Positions 53,484-62,543 of a stretch of DNA of 64,000 bases are shown here, piece after piece. Position 1 is the stretch's first letter. Every line of letters starts with the position of its first letter. Both the position numbers and the translations under genes were made by a program. The DNA comes from Cyanobium sp. Cruz-8D1 (GTDB lineage: Bacteria > Cyanobacteriota > Cyanobacteriia > PCC-6307 > Cyanobiaceae), in NCBI RefSeq assembly GCF_024345975.1, contig NZ_JAGQCD010000013.1, positions 1 to 64,000 of the forward strand, given 5' to 3'. Below the pieces are notes generated by a model. The model had not been told where the DNA came from. It ran no database searches and saw only the letters and a program-made list of their open reading frames with translations.

Positions 53484-53988
53484 CGATCGATTCCTCGAAG
53501 AACTCAACGGAATCGGCCCGCTCCAGCAACCGTTCCACCGCGAGCTTGAGATCCTGGATCGACTGGCTGGTGGGGCCACCGCTGGCGCGCTCCTGCTGGT
53601 CGACCGCCTCCTTGATGTCGGCCAGGTTCTCCAGGGCCTGCTCGATCTGCTGCACCTGCAGCAGCCGGCCCTTGAGGCGTGGCAGCACGGCGGAGATCTG
53701 GTTGGCCTCCTCCTCCACCTGTTGGCGGTAGGCGAGCAGGTCGTCCCGTTCCTGCTCCAGGAGGGTCATCTCCGCCTCCAGCTGGGCGATCTTCTTCTTG
53801 GCCTTGGTCACCAGACCCTGCTGGGCCCCGGCGCGGCGGTTGGCGGAGATCAGGGACTCGCGCATGTCCCGGTAGAAGTTGCGCAGATCGGCGAAATGGA
53901 TCAGCTGGTGCACCAACGGAAACCGCCGCGAAGAGGTCTTGTCGATCTCCGCAGGGGACTGGCTGGACGTTCGACGGGCGGCGGGCAT
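53467..53988 (-). CDS. Unknown coiled-coil protein heading the drm operon
   Basis: A 173-residue protein from ATG at 53988 (MPAARRTSSQSPAEIDKTSS). After a short N-terminal domain (RRFPLVHQLIHFADLRNFYR) it is a long coiled coil (about residues 55-125; KKKIAQLEAEMTLLEQERDD) ending in a very acidic tail (FFEESIDDDEA). A frame start at 54066 is possible. No family recognised. It is the first gene of the run coiled-coil, SAP-like, mntA, hepT, drmA, drmB, drmC, and is divergent from the Fic gene. Confidence 0.6.
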   Translation of the reverse strand: MPAARRTSSQSPAEIDKTSSRRFPLVHQLIHFADLRNFYRDMRESLISANRRAGAQQGLVTKAKKKIAQLEAEMTLLEQERDDLLAYRQQVEEEANQISAVLPRLKGRLLQVQQIEQALENLADIKEAVDQQERASGGPTSQSIQDLKLAVERLLERADSVEFFEESIDDDEA

Positions 53989-54258
53989 GATCCAGGCCGG
54001 CGGATAGGAGCCTCGCGCCAGTATGAACCGCAACCGCGTAGATCCGTCGGGCCCACCCCTCACCATGACCCCATGGTGATGCCCGCTCAAGATCGTGTTG
54101 AGCGCCACGCTGTGCCCCTTGCCGGTCATGGGAACCGTGAGTGCCTCGGGAGGCGAACGGCGGCCTCGATAAGCCCCGTGCAGGCTCTGCTGGCCAGGCT
54201 GCAGGCCCGACCCGCCTCGGATGTCGGCCCACGGGCACAACGCCAAACCATCTTCTAA

Positions 54259-54276
54259 TTTGAAGCAAGTTTGAAG
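54259..54276. repeat. TTTGAAG direct repeat in the fic/coiled-coil gap
   Basis: TTTGAAG occurs at 54259-54265 and 54270-54276, 11 bases apart, in an AT-rich stretch directly in front of the Fic start. The one-turn spacing suits an operator for a dimeric regulator, perhaps the winged-helix tail of the Fic protein itself. Inference only. Confidence 0.35.
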
Positions 54277-54277
54277 T

Positions 54278-55612
54278 TTGTCGCCCTTGTCCGCCCGGCT
54301 GCCCCGCAAGCCCCCTTCTCTCCAGGAGATGCTGCAGCGCTGCGGGGGACTGGAGGAGACGCTGCCGATGCTCTCCCGCCTGGCCACCGCGGCGGAAGGA
54401 GATCACTACCTGCACTGGGATGAGCTGCGCCATCGCCCCCCGCCGGAGGGGCTGAGCCATGAACAGTGGTGGTTGGCCGAGAAGCTCTCCCGCCGGCCCA
54501 CCCCACTGCCGCTTCTGGCGAGTGACGGACAGGCCTTCTGGTGCTCGCAACCGCCTGTGCTGCTCCAGGGCCTGCATCAGATCGAGAGGCAGGCTGGTAT
54601 CAATGCGGTGGCCCCCGAGGCCGTCAACACCCGCTCCACCCGGGATCGCTATCTGCTGAGCTCGCTGATGGAGGAGGCGATCACCTCCTCGCAGATGGAG
54701 GGCGCCGCCACAACGCGGGATGTGGCCAAGGCGATGATCCGCAGCCGCCGGCCGCCCCGGGACCGCTCCGAGCGGATGATCCTCAACAACTTCCTGACGA
54801 TGCAGCGCATCCGGGAGCTGCGGGAGCAACCGCTGACACCTGAACTGGTGCTGGATCTGCACCGTTTGGTGAGCGCGGACACGCTGGATGACCCCGGGGA
54901 TGCCGGCCGGCTCAGGCCACCAGGGAAAGAGGTGGTGGTGGACGACGCCTACGGCACCGTGTTCCATGTGCCGCCACCGGCCGAGGAGCTGCCCGGGCGG
55001 CTGGAGGAGCTTTGCCGCTTTGCCAATGGCGAAACCCCAAAGGTGTTCATCCACCCGGTGGTGCGGGCGATCGGCCTGCACTTCTGGCTGGCCTACGACC
55101 ACCCCTTCTGCGATGGCAACGGCCGCACGGCCCGGGCGCTTTTCTATTGGGCGATGCTGCATCAGGGCTACTGGCTATTTGAGTTCATCTCGATCTCCTC
55201 GGTGATCAACAAGGCCCGCGGCCAGTACGAGCGGTCGTTCCTGTTCAGCGAGAGCGACGACAACGACCTCACCTATTTCCTGCTGGCCCAGGTGAAGGTG
55301 ATCCAGCAGGCCATCGCCAGCCTGCATGCCTATCTGGAGCGCAAGGCCGGCGAGGTGGGGGCCCTGCAGCAGCGGTTGGAGGGGATGGATGGGCTGAACC
55401 ATCGCCAGCTGGCGCTGCTGCGCCATGCTCTGCGGCATTCCGGATTCCGCTATTCGGTGCTCTCCCACCAGAACAGCCATGGCGTGAGCCATCAGACCGC
55501 CCGCAGTGATCTGCAGAAGCTGGCAGGGCGTGGGCTGCTGATAGCGGGCAAGGACGGACGGCGGGAGGTGTTTCGGGTGCCCGAGGATCTGGCGATGCGG
55601 CTGCCGGGCTGA
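54278..55612 (+). CDS. Fic family protein
   Basis: A 444-residue Fido-fold AMP-transferase-type protein. The inhibitory motif TSSQMEGA near residue 137 fits S/T-xxx-E-G/N (alpha-inh on the N-terminal side, class II). The active loop HPFCDGNGRTARA is at about residues 274-286 (HPFxxGNGR complete). The C-terminal ~80 residues look like a winged helix (SVLSHQNSHGVSHQTARSDL). Start TTG at 54278; an ATG at 54329 is the main alternative. It is the only gene on the plus strand inside the defence block. Confidence 0.9.
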   Translation: MSPLSARLPRKPPSLQEMLQRCGGLEETLPMLSRLATAAEGDHYLHWDELRHRPPPEGLSHEQWWLAEKLSRRPTPLPLLASDGQAFWCSQPPVLLQGLHQIERQAGINAVAPEAVNTRSTRDRYLLSSLMEEAITSSQMEGAATTRDVAKAMIRSRRPPRDRSERMILNNFLTMQRIRELREQPLTPELVLDLHRLVSADTLDDPGDAGRLRPPGKEVVVDDAYGTVFHVPPPAEELPGRLEELCRFANGETPKVFIHPVVRAIGLHFWLAYDHPFCDGNGRTARALFYWAMLHQGYWLFEFISISSVINKARGQYERSFLFSESDDNDLTYFLLAQVKVIQQAIASLHAYLERKAGEVGALQQRLEGMDGLNHRQLALLRHALRHSGFRYSVLSHQNSHGVSHQTARSDLQKLAGRGLLIAGKDGRREVFRVPEDLAMRLPG

Positions 55613-55741
55613 GCACGGCGGACGCTGAGCGATGATGGCAATCTGATGCATAGAAACACCTCTGCCGATAAAGCTTCCAGTGATTCATGAGCAGCAGAGG
55701 AGAATTGCAGCCAGTTGCTAGTTACTAGACTGATGCCGATC

Positions 55742-55775
55742 AAAAACGGTCATGCGGCCTCTCCAAGGGAGCCGC
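55742..55775 (-). terminator. Weak terminator candidate after the AAA ATPase gene
   Basis: On the minus strand an imperfect stem GCGGC.../...GCCGC (arms in 55754-55775) is followed, 7 bases later, by five T residues (55742-55746). It lies about 115 bases past the AAA ATPase stop. The stem has a bulge, so this is uncertain. Confidence 0.35.
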
Positions 55776-55890
55776 GATGAAAACTTGCCAGACAAGATTC
55801 ATGACCTTGTCAATGCCTTGCAATGACGGGCCTAGGAGCTTGAATTGTTCATTTCATTACGAACCGAACCAGAGAGATCATCGACGGGCA

Positions 55891-58107
55891 TCAAGTCGCC
55901 ACATCCACAAAGGTATCCGCCATCATCATCTTGTAGTGAGCGTCGTGGTTCGTTTTTTCGAATATCGCCCTGAATACCCTCAGATACGACTCCACCATCG
56001 TTTCATTGATTGAAACATAAAGGTCATCGAGGGCATAGTGTGAACCATCATTGACCCAGGAGCAAAGCGAGTTGCAGATATACCTTTCATTCCCCTCAAA
56101 CTTTGCACAGAGGTCGTCAAAGGCCATGCCACCTAGAATCTTGAAATAGTTCTCCAATATGCGTCGCAACGTGTTTTGGATCGCGGGGCTTGAATGCTCT
56201 TGCTTACGAACCTCCGCCCAAAGCAGCTCATATGATGTTTTTATTGGATTAGACTGATACTTCTCAAGTCTTGACATTAGACCCGGCTTCCTCACGATCC
56301 AGTAAGTCCTTTCACTCAGCGACACACCTTTTTGCCTAGACGGGTAGGTTACTTCCTTGTGAAAGTACACGTTATGAGTGAGAACAAAGATTTGCTTTAT
56401 GTGTCCCACCCCAGCGCGAACCTCACTGAATAGCTGCTTGATAAGACTGCCCACAATAAACAGAATATCGCTATCGAGTCTCGAGACAGGGTCGTCAAAG
56501 ACTACAATCCTATCAGTGGTCATCCCAGTCTCAGTCTCACTACCCTTAAGAAGATAATAAAAATAAAGAAAGGTGACAAATGTCTTCTCTCCTTCGCTTA
56601 AAGTTGCCATAGCCTCTGATCCATCTGAACGAACCAGCTTGTAAGACTTACCGCTGGCTACTGTCGAAAGTATAAAGCCTTGGAAACCAAACGAAGAAAG
56701 CAGACCATTGACACCATCGACGGTTGGCTGGATGCTAGTGGATTGTTTTTCCAGTTCGCTAATCTCTGCCTCCTTCTTCAGCATTTCCGCCGTTGCCTCT
56801 TCGATCTGCGCTGTCATCGCCGTGATCGCCTTTTCCAGTCCATCCTTTGAAGCCTTGTATTTAGAGAGCTCAGGCTTTAATTCCTCAAGAATGAATCTCC
56901 ATATCTGCGCAGTCAGATTGATGCGCTCATTCCTTAGGTTCGCAACCATCTTGTTATGCTCAGCTACATCCATATTAGAGTCGTCGACGAGACCCTTAAG
57001 TACTGCACAGACATTGCTAAGGGAATCCAACTCGACCAATCGGCTCGCTTCCTTCTTCTTTACGGCAAGGCGTTGGTTATTGATTAAAATCTTTGCATCA
57101 AGCAAATCCTTCTCTAATTTTAGCTTCTCCACGTCAAGAAACCTGGAATGCGACGCAATGATTGACTCTATTAGCTGCTGAATTCGCGAAGCTTCGGTGC
57201 GGTAGTCCTCGGCTAGATTATCAATTAACCTGGTATCTTGCGCAAAAGCATCGTCAAAGAAATCTCTTAGACTTTGCGCAAAAGCATCGCTCGTCTTCTG
57301 CTGGCAAAACGGGCACACACCATTATTTACGTGATAAAAGTCTAGGCCAGCTCGAATCCAATCGCTGTTTTCAAGCTTTTTTACCATCGCAGCTATGTCG
57401 ACAGTGTCCTTGCCAATGACTTGCTTTCTAAGAATGGGAGTTGCTTCAAGCTCAAGTAGCTTGGTGGTATCGACAGTGGGAGTAAAAGTCTCCACAGCTG
57501 GGGAACCTGCAAACAGATTCTCCGCTTTTTTCTCCAGCTCATCTAAGGTCAGAAGACTCGCAGCATTTGAGATACTCTCTTCAAGTACCTTGTTCTTAAA
57601 TCGTTCCGCGCTATTCCGAAATCCTTCAAAGCCACCTTGTAGTTTCGCATCGTGCTTTTGCTTTTGTAACCAACACCTGGCTTTGAATCCCACTTCGATA
57701 CTCGCCAACTCCCCCTTCTTCCCTCCCTTCCCATCGTCGCCCTGGAGGTTCCGCCTTAGATTTACAACTTTCGCCGTACTTGCATCTTGCTCTTCCTTCG
57801 CAGATGTAATCTGCGCGAGTATGTCGACCTGCTTCTCGCCTAAAGTGAACACGCCTTTTAGATGTGTCGACTGATTGAAGTTCCGCTCAACAAAGTCGTT
57901 ATTGTAGACGAGCGCCCTTAACTTTTGACCAGCCCTCCAGGTCACTGGACAAGTCGGAAATGTTGATTCATCCGCGATAATCCGACCAATTGTGGTCTTC
58001 CCCGTGCCATTAGAGCCGTAAATGAAATTGAAATGGGATAATCCCTCAAGCAACTCTGCAGTATCGCCGTAGGTAGCAACTCCAGAAATACTAATAGACT
58101 CAATCAT
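55891..58107 (-). CDS. RloC-like AAA_13 ATPase with zinc hook
   Basis: A 738-residue SMC/Rad50-like ATPase. Walker A is FIYGSNGTGKTTIGRII near residue 30; a CPFC zinc-hook motif (NNGVCPFCQQKTSD) is near 266 within long coiled coils; the ABC signature TLSEGEKTFVTFLYF is near 504; Walker B DRIVVFDDPVSRLDSDI near 536; the H loop VLTHNVYFH near 577. This layout is that of RloC/PrrC-type AAA_13 proteins, some of which are anticodon nucleases; the nuclease residues are not certain here. The gene is much more AT-rich than its neighbours, indicating a separate transfer. Confidence 0.8.
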   Translation of the reverse strand: MIESISISGVATYGDTAELLEGLSHFNFIYGSNGTGKTTIGRIIADESTFPTCPVTWRAGQKLRALVYNNDFVERNFNQSTHLKGVFTLGEKQVDILAQITSAKEEQDASTAKVVNLRRNLQGDDGKGGKKGELASIEVGFKARCWLQKQKHDAKLQGGFEGFRNSAERFKNKVLEESISNAASLLTLDELEKKAENLFAGSPAVETFTPTVDTTKLLELEATPILRKQVIGKDTVDIAAMVKKLENSDWIRAGLDFYHVNNGVCPFCQQKTSDAFAQSLRDFFDDAFAQDTRLIDNLAEDYRTEASRIQQLIESIIASHSRFLDVEKLKLEKDLLDAKILINNQRLAVKKKEASRLVELDSLSNVCAVLKGLVDDSNMDVAEHNKMVANLRNERINLTAQIWRFILEELKPELSKYKASKDGLEKAITAMTAQIEEATAEMLKKEAEISELEKQSTSIQPTVDGVNGLLSSFGFQGFILSTVASGKSYKLVRSDGSEAMATLSEGEKTFVTFLYFYYLLKGSETETGMTTDRIVVFDDPVSRLDSDILFIVGSLIKQLFSEVRAGVGHIKQIFVLTHNVYFHKEVTYPSRQKGVSLSERTYWIVRKPGLMSRLEKYQSNPIKTSYELLWAEVRKQEHSSPAIQNTLRRILENYFKILGGMAFDDLCAKFEGNERYICNSLCSWVNDGSHYALDDLYVSINETMVESYLRVFRAIFEKTNHDAHYKMMMADTFVDVAT

Positions 58108-58350
58108 GGCTTGTCTCCTCTGCTGGATTATTGATTGATTCACTTGCTACCGCGTGGCTAGTCCCGTGAGCCAGGTTATGCCTGGTTTTGTGTAGCGAAA
58201 ATCCATCTCGAGCGGAGGGTGCGTCAAGATAGATGCAGCAGACTTTTGGGCGCTCAAATCTGTAGCAATTCCATCGTTTTTGCCACTCATGCTTTAGTTC
58301 AAGCTTGATCCAGTGATGCGCCGGGTGTCGAGGCTGGGCAAGGGAACCAC

Positions 58351-61300
58351 TCACAACCCCAGTCCCATCTGCTCGACTTGTTGAGCTTCAGTCTGGCCCG
58401 AATCGCCCGCCGAGGCGGCTTTGGAGGGCCGGCCCCGCTTCTTGGCCCCACCAGCAATAGCCGCCACCTTGGCCGCCTTCTTCCCGCCCTTGCCATGCAA
58501 CCCCTGGGCCACCTCCTCCGCATAGCGCTCCGCATTCAGCGCCAGCAAGCGGGCGAGCACGTCGTCGCGAACGTCATCAGACCAGCGGTAGCGCCAGGGG
58601 AGTTTCTTTTTGCCCTTCACGGCGCCGTAGGCGCGCACTTGGGCCTCGAAGGCACAGGCTTCATCGGGCTCCCAGAAGAACAGCTCGCCGCTGTCGATGC
58701 GGTCCTGGAGGTCGTCGGGAAGCTGGGCGTCGTCTTCAAGATCGAGGTAATCGAGCCCGAAGCCGCAGTCGGTGAGCACATCGCTCCAGCCGTAGGCGGC
58801 CAGTATGGCCTGATCCATCTCGACGTGGAGACGACGCAGCTCCAGGAGGCCGCTGCTGGTTTCGGCAGGATCGTGGAATCGGTTGTAGGTGCTGGTGAGG
58901 CCTTCGTTGTTGCTCACCATCAGCTCGGCGCGGAATTGGTGGTAGCGCTCGCCGATGGCTTCGAGGCTCTGGCAAGTGGCTGAGTGGGCGGGATCGTTGG
59001 CGGCGGAATCGAGGAGGGCGGTGGGGAAGGGAAAGGTCTCGAAGCAGTCGGAGGGGGTGTAGCGAAGGCGTTCTTCAAGCGAGGAGCCAAGAAACCGCAG
59101 CCACTCTTCATGGAGCTGGCTTTGCAGAGCAGCAAGCCGCTGACTCTCCTCAGTCGAAATGACGATTGTTGCCTCTGAAAAGACGCAGCCCGTGGGCATG
59201 AAGGTGATCTGCCAGTACTGCTGATGCCTTGATAGTGCCAGCACCCGCTCACACCCTGCAATCGCCTCATACAGCGCAGGACATGTCTCTCCAAAGCGCC
59301 ACCAGTAACGTGCACGAATCTCGCGGTTCTGAGCAAGACGCCCAGGCTTCACCTTTCGATCCACAATCGCCATCAGATCCGGCCACTCTCGACGGCACTC
59401 CTCCTCGCTCCGCTCCCCGAAGTTGATCACATAGCGGTGATGGGCATGGGTGGGGCTGCTGTTCACCTCCTCTCCGCCGATATACGGAAGAATCACCTCG
59501 ACATTCTTCGGGTTCTCCGCGATCAACCGCTCCATCGTGGCGATCGGTGAGGGAATGCCCGGTGTGTCGTCGTCGGCCGGGCTGGAATCATCGAAGGTGA
59601 AACCCATGCCCAGCACATAGCTGCCCACGAAGCTCTTGCCGGCATTGGATGCCAGCTGTTTGGGATCCTCACTGCCACCATTGGCGAACAGGAACGCCGT
59701 GATCTGCTGTACCGGCCGCCGCTCCAGCAGCTTCACACCGGCGTAGGCCCCCTTGAACAGGTGCACCACGCTGACCACGACGGCTGCTACGCCGGGCCAC
59801 TTGTAGCGCTTGCGGGCGGCATAAATCGTGCCTCCGTTGAGGCAGATCCAGCGGAGGCCGGTGCTGCGGGTGTCGCCCTGGGCGATGGTGTTGGTGGCGA
59901 TCAGGCCCAGTGATCCACCAGGCCGCAACAGATCAAAGCAGCGGCGGAAGAAGTGGGCCACCAGATCGGCGTTGCCGTGGCTCTCAGGGTGCAGCTGCTT
60001 GAACCAGTCGAGGATGCCGTCGGGGCTGCCCTCGGCGATGGTGTTCTTGCCGGCGAAGGGCGGGTTGCCCACGACAACATCGAACCCCGGCTCTACCCGC
60101 CCGAACACATCCGGGAAGGCGAACTGCCAGTGCAGGGGCGTGATGCCCTTCTCGCCTTCGCGCAGCCGCTCCAACGGTTCTGCCAGCTCGTCCTCCAGCT
60201 CCGCCGCTGAGCTGTGCTGCAGTGTGGCCGCCAGATACAGCTGCTTCAGCTCTACGCGATCCTTCGCCTTCTTGCCGTTGAAGAACGCCGCCACCAGCAG
60301 ATCGCCCACGGTGCGCAGATAGGCGGTGCTGGCGTTCAGCGCATCGAGGGCCTGGCGCTTCTGGGCATCGTCGGCATCGCTGCGGCTGTCGGCATGGAAC
60401 AAGGCAAAGCTGCGGGCCTCTTGCTGCCGCACCTGATCGAGCAAGGTGATCTGGAGCTCGCGCTGCAGGCTCGCCCCCTTCAGGGCCTTCTCAATCTCGC
60501 CGCGTTCCATCCCCACCAGCGAATCGCCGCACTTGAGGGCGTGATCCACGAAGGTGAAGGGCGCGTCCTTGCTCAGGCTCACCAGCCACAGGCTCAGCCG
60601 GGCCAGGTTCACCGCAAACGGGTTCTTGTCGACCCCGTACAGGCAGCTCTGGGCGATCAGCCGGCGGGCATAGATCAAGGGCTCTTCCCCGTGGGCAGAG
60701 CCACCGGGCTGGAGGGCATCTGGCAGGCCCTCCCTGCTCCAGGCCAGCTCCAGCAGTTCGGCCAGGTAGCGGCAGCACTCCACCAGGAAGGCGCCGGAGC
60801 CCATGGCCGGATCGCAGATCTTCAGCGCCAGGATCTGGGCGACCGTTGGCTTGCCGCCGCAACGATCCAACCAAGGCCGCAGGGCTTCTTCCACGATCGG
60901 CCTCGTGAGCGCCCGGGGTGTGTAGTGGCTGCCGCTGCGGCGCCGTTCCTCAGTGGGCTGGAACACCAGGCTGCCGGTGGCCTGGGGTCCCTCGAACAGG
61001 CTGCGGTCAATGCGGGGGGCCAAGGCCTCCAACAGCTCGGCCTCGCTGGTCGCCGCCTTCAGGGCATTGGCCGCTTTGGCCGGCAGGGTGGTGGCGGCCT
61101 GCTCCTCCAGCCAGGCCTTGCGCTTGGCACCCGAAAGAGCCAGCAGGGCATCGAGGTCCACCGCCGTGGTGAGCTGTTTCTTGGCCCCCTGGGGCTTGCT
61201 CTTGAGGCCGATGCAGCGGCCAGGGATGCGGCGCACCGCATAGCCCATGATCCCCTCGTACACCGAGCCGATCTGCTCCACATCGAGGGCGCGGTAGCTG

Positions 61301-62541
61301 ATGCGCTCGCCCTTCACCACCAGCAGGTTGGAAAGCACCTCGTGCACCACCCCATCGCTGATCCAGGGGGTTTCCAGCCAGGGGTAGGCCTCGGGGTTGA
61401 ACAGCTGCCCTTTGCGCGCCGGCAGGTAATCCACCGTGGGGCCACCACCGGCGAACACCAGCCGGCAGAGGCTCATCAACCCGGCCCAGGCGCCATAGCG
61501 CTGCTCCATGGTGTCGGGAAACTCAGCGGCGTCCTGCTCCAGCCGCTCGAAAACACCGCTCACCTTGTAGTTCTGCTCATACACCGCGTCCTTTGGCAAC
61601 AAGGCGTTGTCCTCTGCGTAGAGCAGGAACACCAGCCGCATCAGCACCGTGATCAGGCCGCCGTAGAGCTGCTGCGGGTCCCGATCAGGCAAGTCCCTGA
61701 GCAACGGGCTCCCTTGGCGCTGGCTCAGCTCATCGGCCTGCTGGAACCCCCGCAGCAGATCCCACAAGGCCGCCAGCACCTGATCCGCCAGGGCATTGCT
61801 GACCACCGCCTGGAAGCTGCGGCTCTTTTTGAGCACATCCGCTAAGCGGTAGCCATCGGGGTCGAGGAACACATGGCTCACCCCCAGCAGCAGATCCAGC
61901 CCCGAGAACATCAGCCGGCCGCTCACCTCGGCGAGATCCTTGAGCAAGAAGGTGATGTGCCCAGAGCTCTCCCCCTTGGGTGCCACCACCAACCGCAACT
62001 GGCTGCCGTTGAACAGCAACCCCGCCTCCACCCCTGTTTCGCGCAGCAGCCGCTCAAAACGCTCCTGGGCGCTGGCCCGCCAGAGGTGCTCGCCACCGGT
62101 GACCTTCTGATCCAGGGGCGTGAGCAACGGCAATGCCTGCACGAGCAGTTGCGCGCCATCGCCGGAAGCAGCAGGCACCACGGCTGAAGGTTGCAAGGTT
62201 TCGCCGAGTTCAGGCAGTTCCCTGGTGTAGCCCTCGATCAGGTTCGGGTCGCTCTGGACCTGGTCGCCACTCCAGCCCAGGTGATCCACCAGCAAGGTCT
62301 CGATGCTGGAGAAACCCAGCTCCCGGTCTTCCGCATCAGCCTCGTCCTCGGAACCAAGGGCTTCCAGGGATTCCCGGTAGCGCTCCTGCCGCTCGATCAG
62401 CTCACTACCACTGCGGGTCACCACCCAGCCGGCGTCCTGCATCGCCGCAGGCGCCACCACCAGGCCCACCGGCTGCAGGTAGCCCAGCCACTCCCGGTGG
62501 GCCAGGAGCTCTGGATCGCGTTGGACTCCTCGATTGGCCAT
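58351..62541 (-). CDS. drmMI: DISARM class 1 adenine methylase DrmMI
   Basis: A 1396-residue N6-adenine DNA methyltransferase of the large PglX/Eco57I-like type. Motif I is KICDPAMGSGAFLVECCRYL near residue 572 and motif IV VVVGNPPFAGKN near 822; RRSGSHYTPRALTRPIVEEA near 545 is the typical entry to the methylase domain. A long N-terminal region and a basic Lys/Gly/Ala-rich C-terminal tail flank it. It marks host DNA so DISARM spares it. It begins 2 bases after the drmD stop. Confidence 0.9.
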   Translation of the reverse strand: MANRGVQRDPELLAHREWLGYLQPVGLVVAPAAMQDAGWVVTRSGSELIERQERYRESLEALGSEDEADAEDRELGFSSIETLLVDHLGWSGDQVQSDPNLIEGYTRELPELGETLQPSAVVPAASGDGAQLLVQALPLLTPLDQKVTGGEHLWRASAQERFERLLRETGVEAGLLFNGSQLRLVVAPKGESSGHITFLLKDLAEVSGRLMFSGLDLLLGVSHVFLDPDGYRLADVLKKSRSFQAVVSNALADQVLAALWDLLRGFQQADELSQRQGSPLLRDLPDRDPQQLYGGLITVLMRLVFLLYAEDNALLPKDAVYEQNYKVSGVFERLEQDAAEFPDTMEQRYGAWAGLMSLCRLVFAGGGPTVDYLPARKGQLFNPEAYPWLETPWISDGVVHEVLSNLLVVKGERISYRALDVEQIGSVYEGIMGYAVRRIPGRCIGLKSKPQGAKKQLTTAVDLDALLALSGAKRKAWLEEQAATTLPAKAANALKAATSEAELLEALAPRIDRSLFEGPQATGSLVFQPTEERRRSGSHYTPRALTRPIVEEALRPWLDRCGGKPTVAQILALKICDPAMGSGAFLVECCRYLAELLELAWSREGLPDALQPGGSAHGEEPLIYARRLIAQSCLYGVDKNPFAVNLARLSLWLVSLSKDAPFTFVDHALKCGDSLVGMERGEIEKALKGASLQRELQITLLDQVRQQEARSFALFHADSRSDADDAQKRQALDALNASTAYLRTVGDLLVAAFFNGKKAKDRVELKQLYLAATLQHSSAAELEDELAEPLERLREGEKGITPLHWQFAFPDVFGRVEPGFDVVVGNPPFAGKNTIAEGSPDGILDWFKQLHPESHGNADLVAHFFRRCFDLLRPGGSLGLIATNTIAQGDTRSTGLRWICLNGGTIYAARKRYKWPGVAAVVVSVVHLFKGAYAGVKLLERRPVQQITAFLFANGGSEDPKQLASNAGKSFVGSYVLGMGFTFDDSSPADDDTPGIPSPIATMERLIAENPKNVEVILPYIGGEEVNSSPTHAHHRYVINFGERSEEECRREWPDLMAIVDRKVKPGRLAQNREIRARYWWRFGETCPALYEAIAGCERVLALSRHQQYWQITFMPTGCVFSEATIVISTEESQRLAALQSQLHEEWLRFLGSSLEERLRYTPSDCFETFPFPTALLDSAANDPAHSATCQSLEAIGERYHQFRAELMVSNNEGLTSTYNRFHDPAETSSGLLELRRLHVEMDQAILAAYGWSDVLTDCGFGLDYLDLEDDAQLPDDLQDRIDSGELFFWEPDEACAFEAQVRAYGAVKGKKKLPWRYRWSDDVRDDVLARLLALNAERYAEEVAQGLHGKGGKKAAKVAAIAGGAKKRGRPSKAASAGDSGQTEAQQVEQMGLGL

Positions 62542-62543
62542 GG

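Noticed and set aside
58176-58194. CCAGG-TTATG-CCTGG hairpin with TTTT as a plus-strand terminator
   Set aside because: Both flanking genes are on the minus strand, so there is no plus-strand transcript to end; the stem is only 5 pairs.
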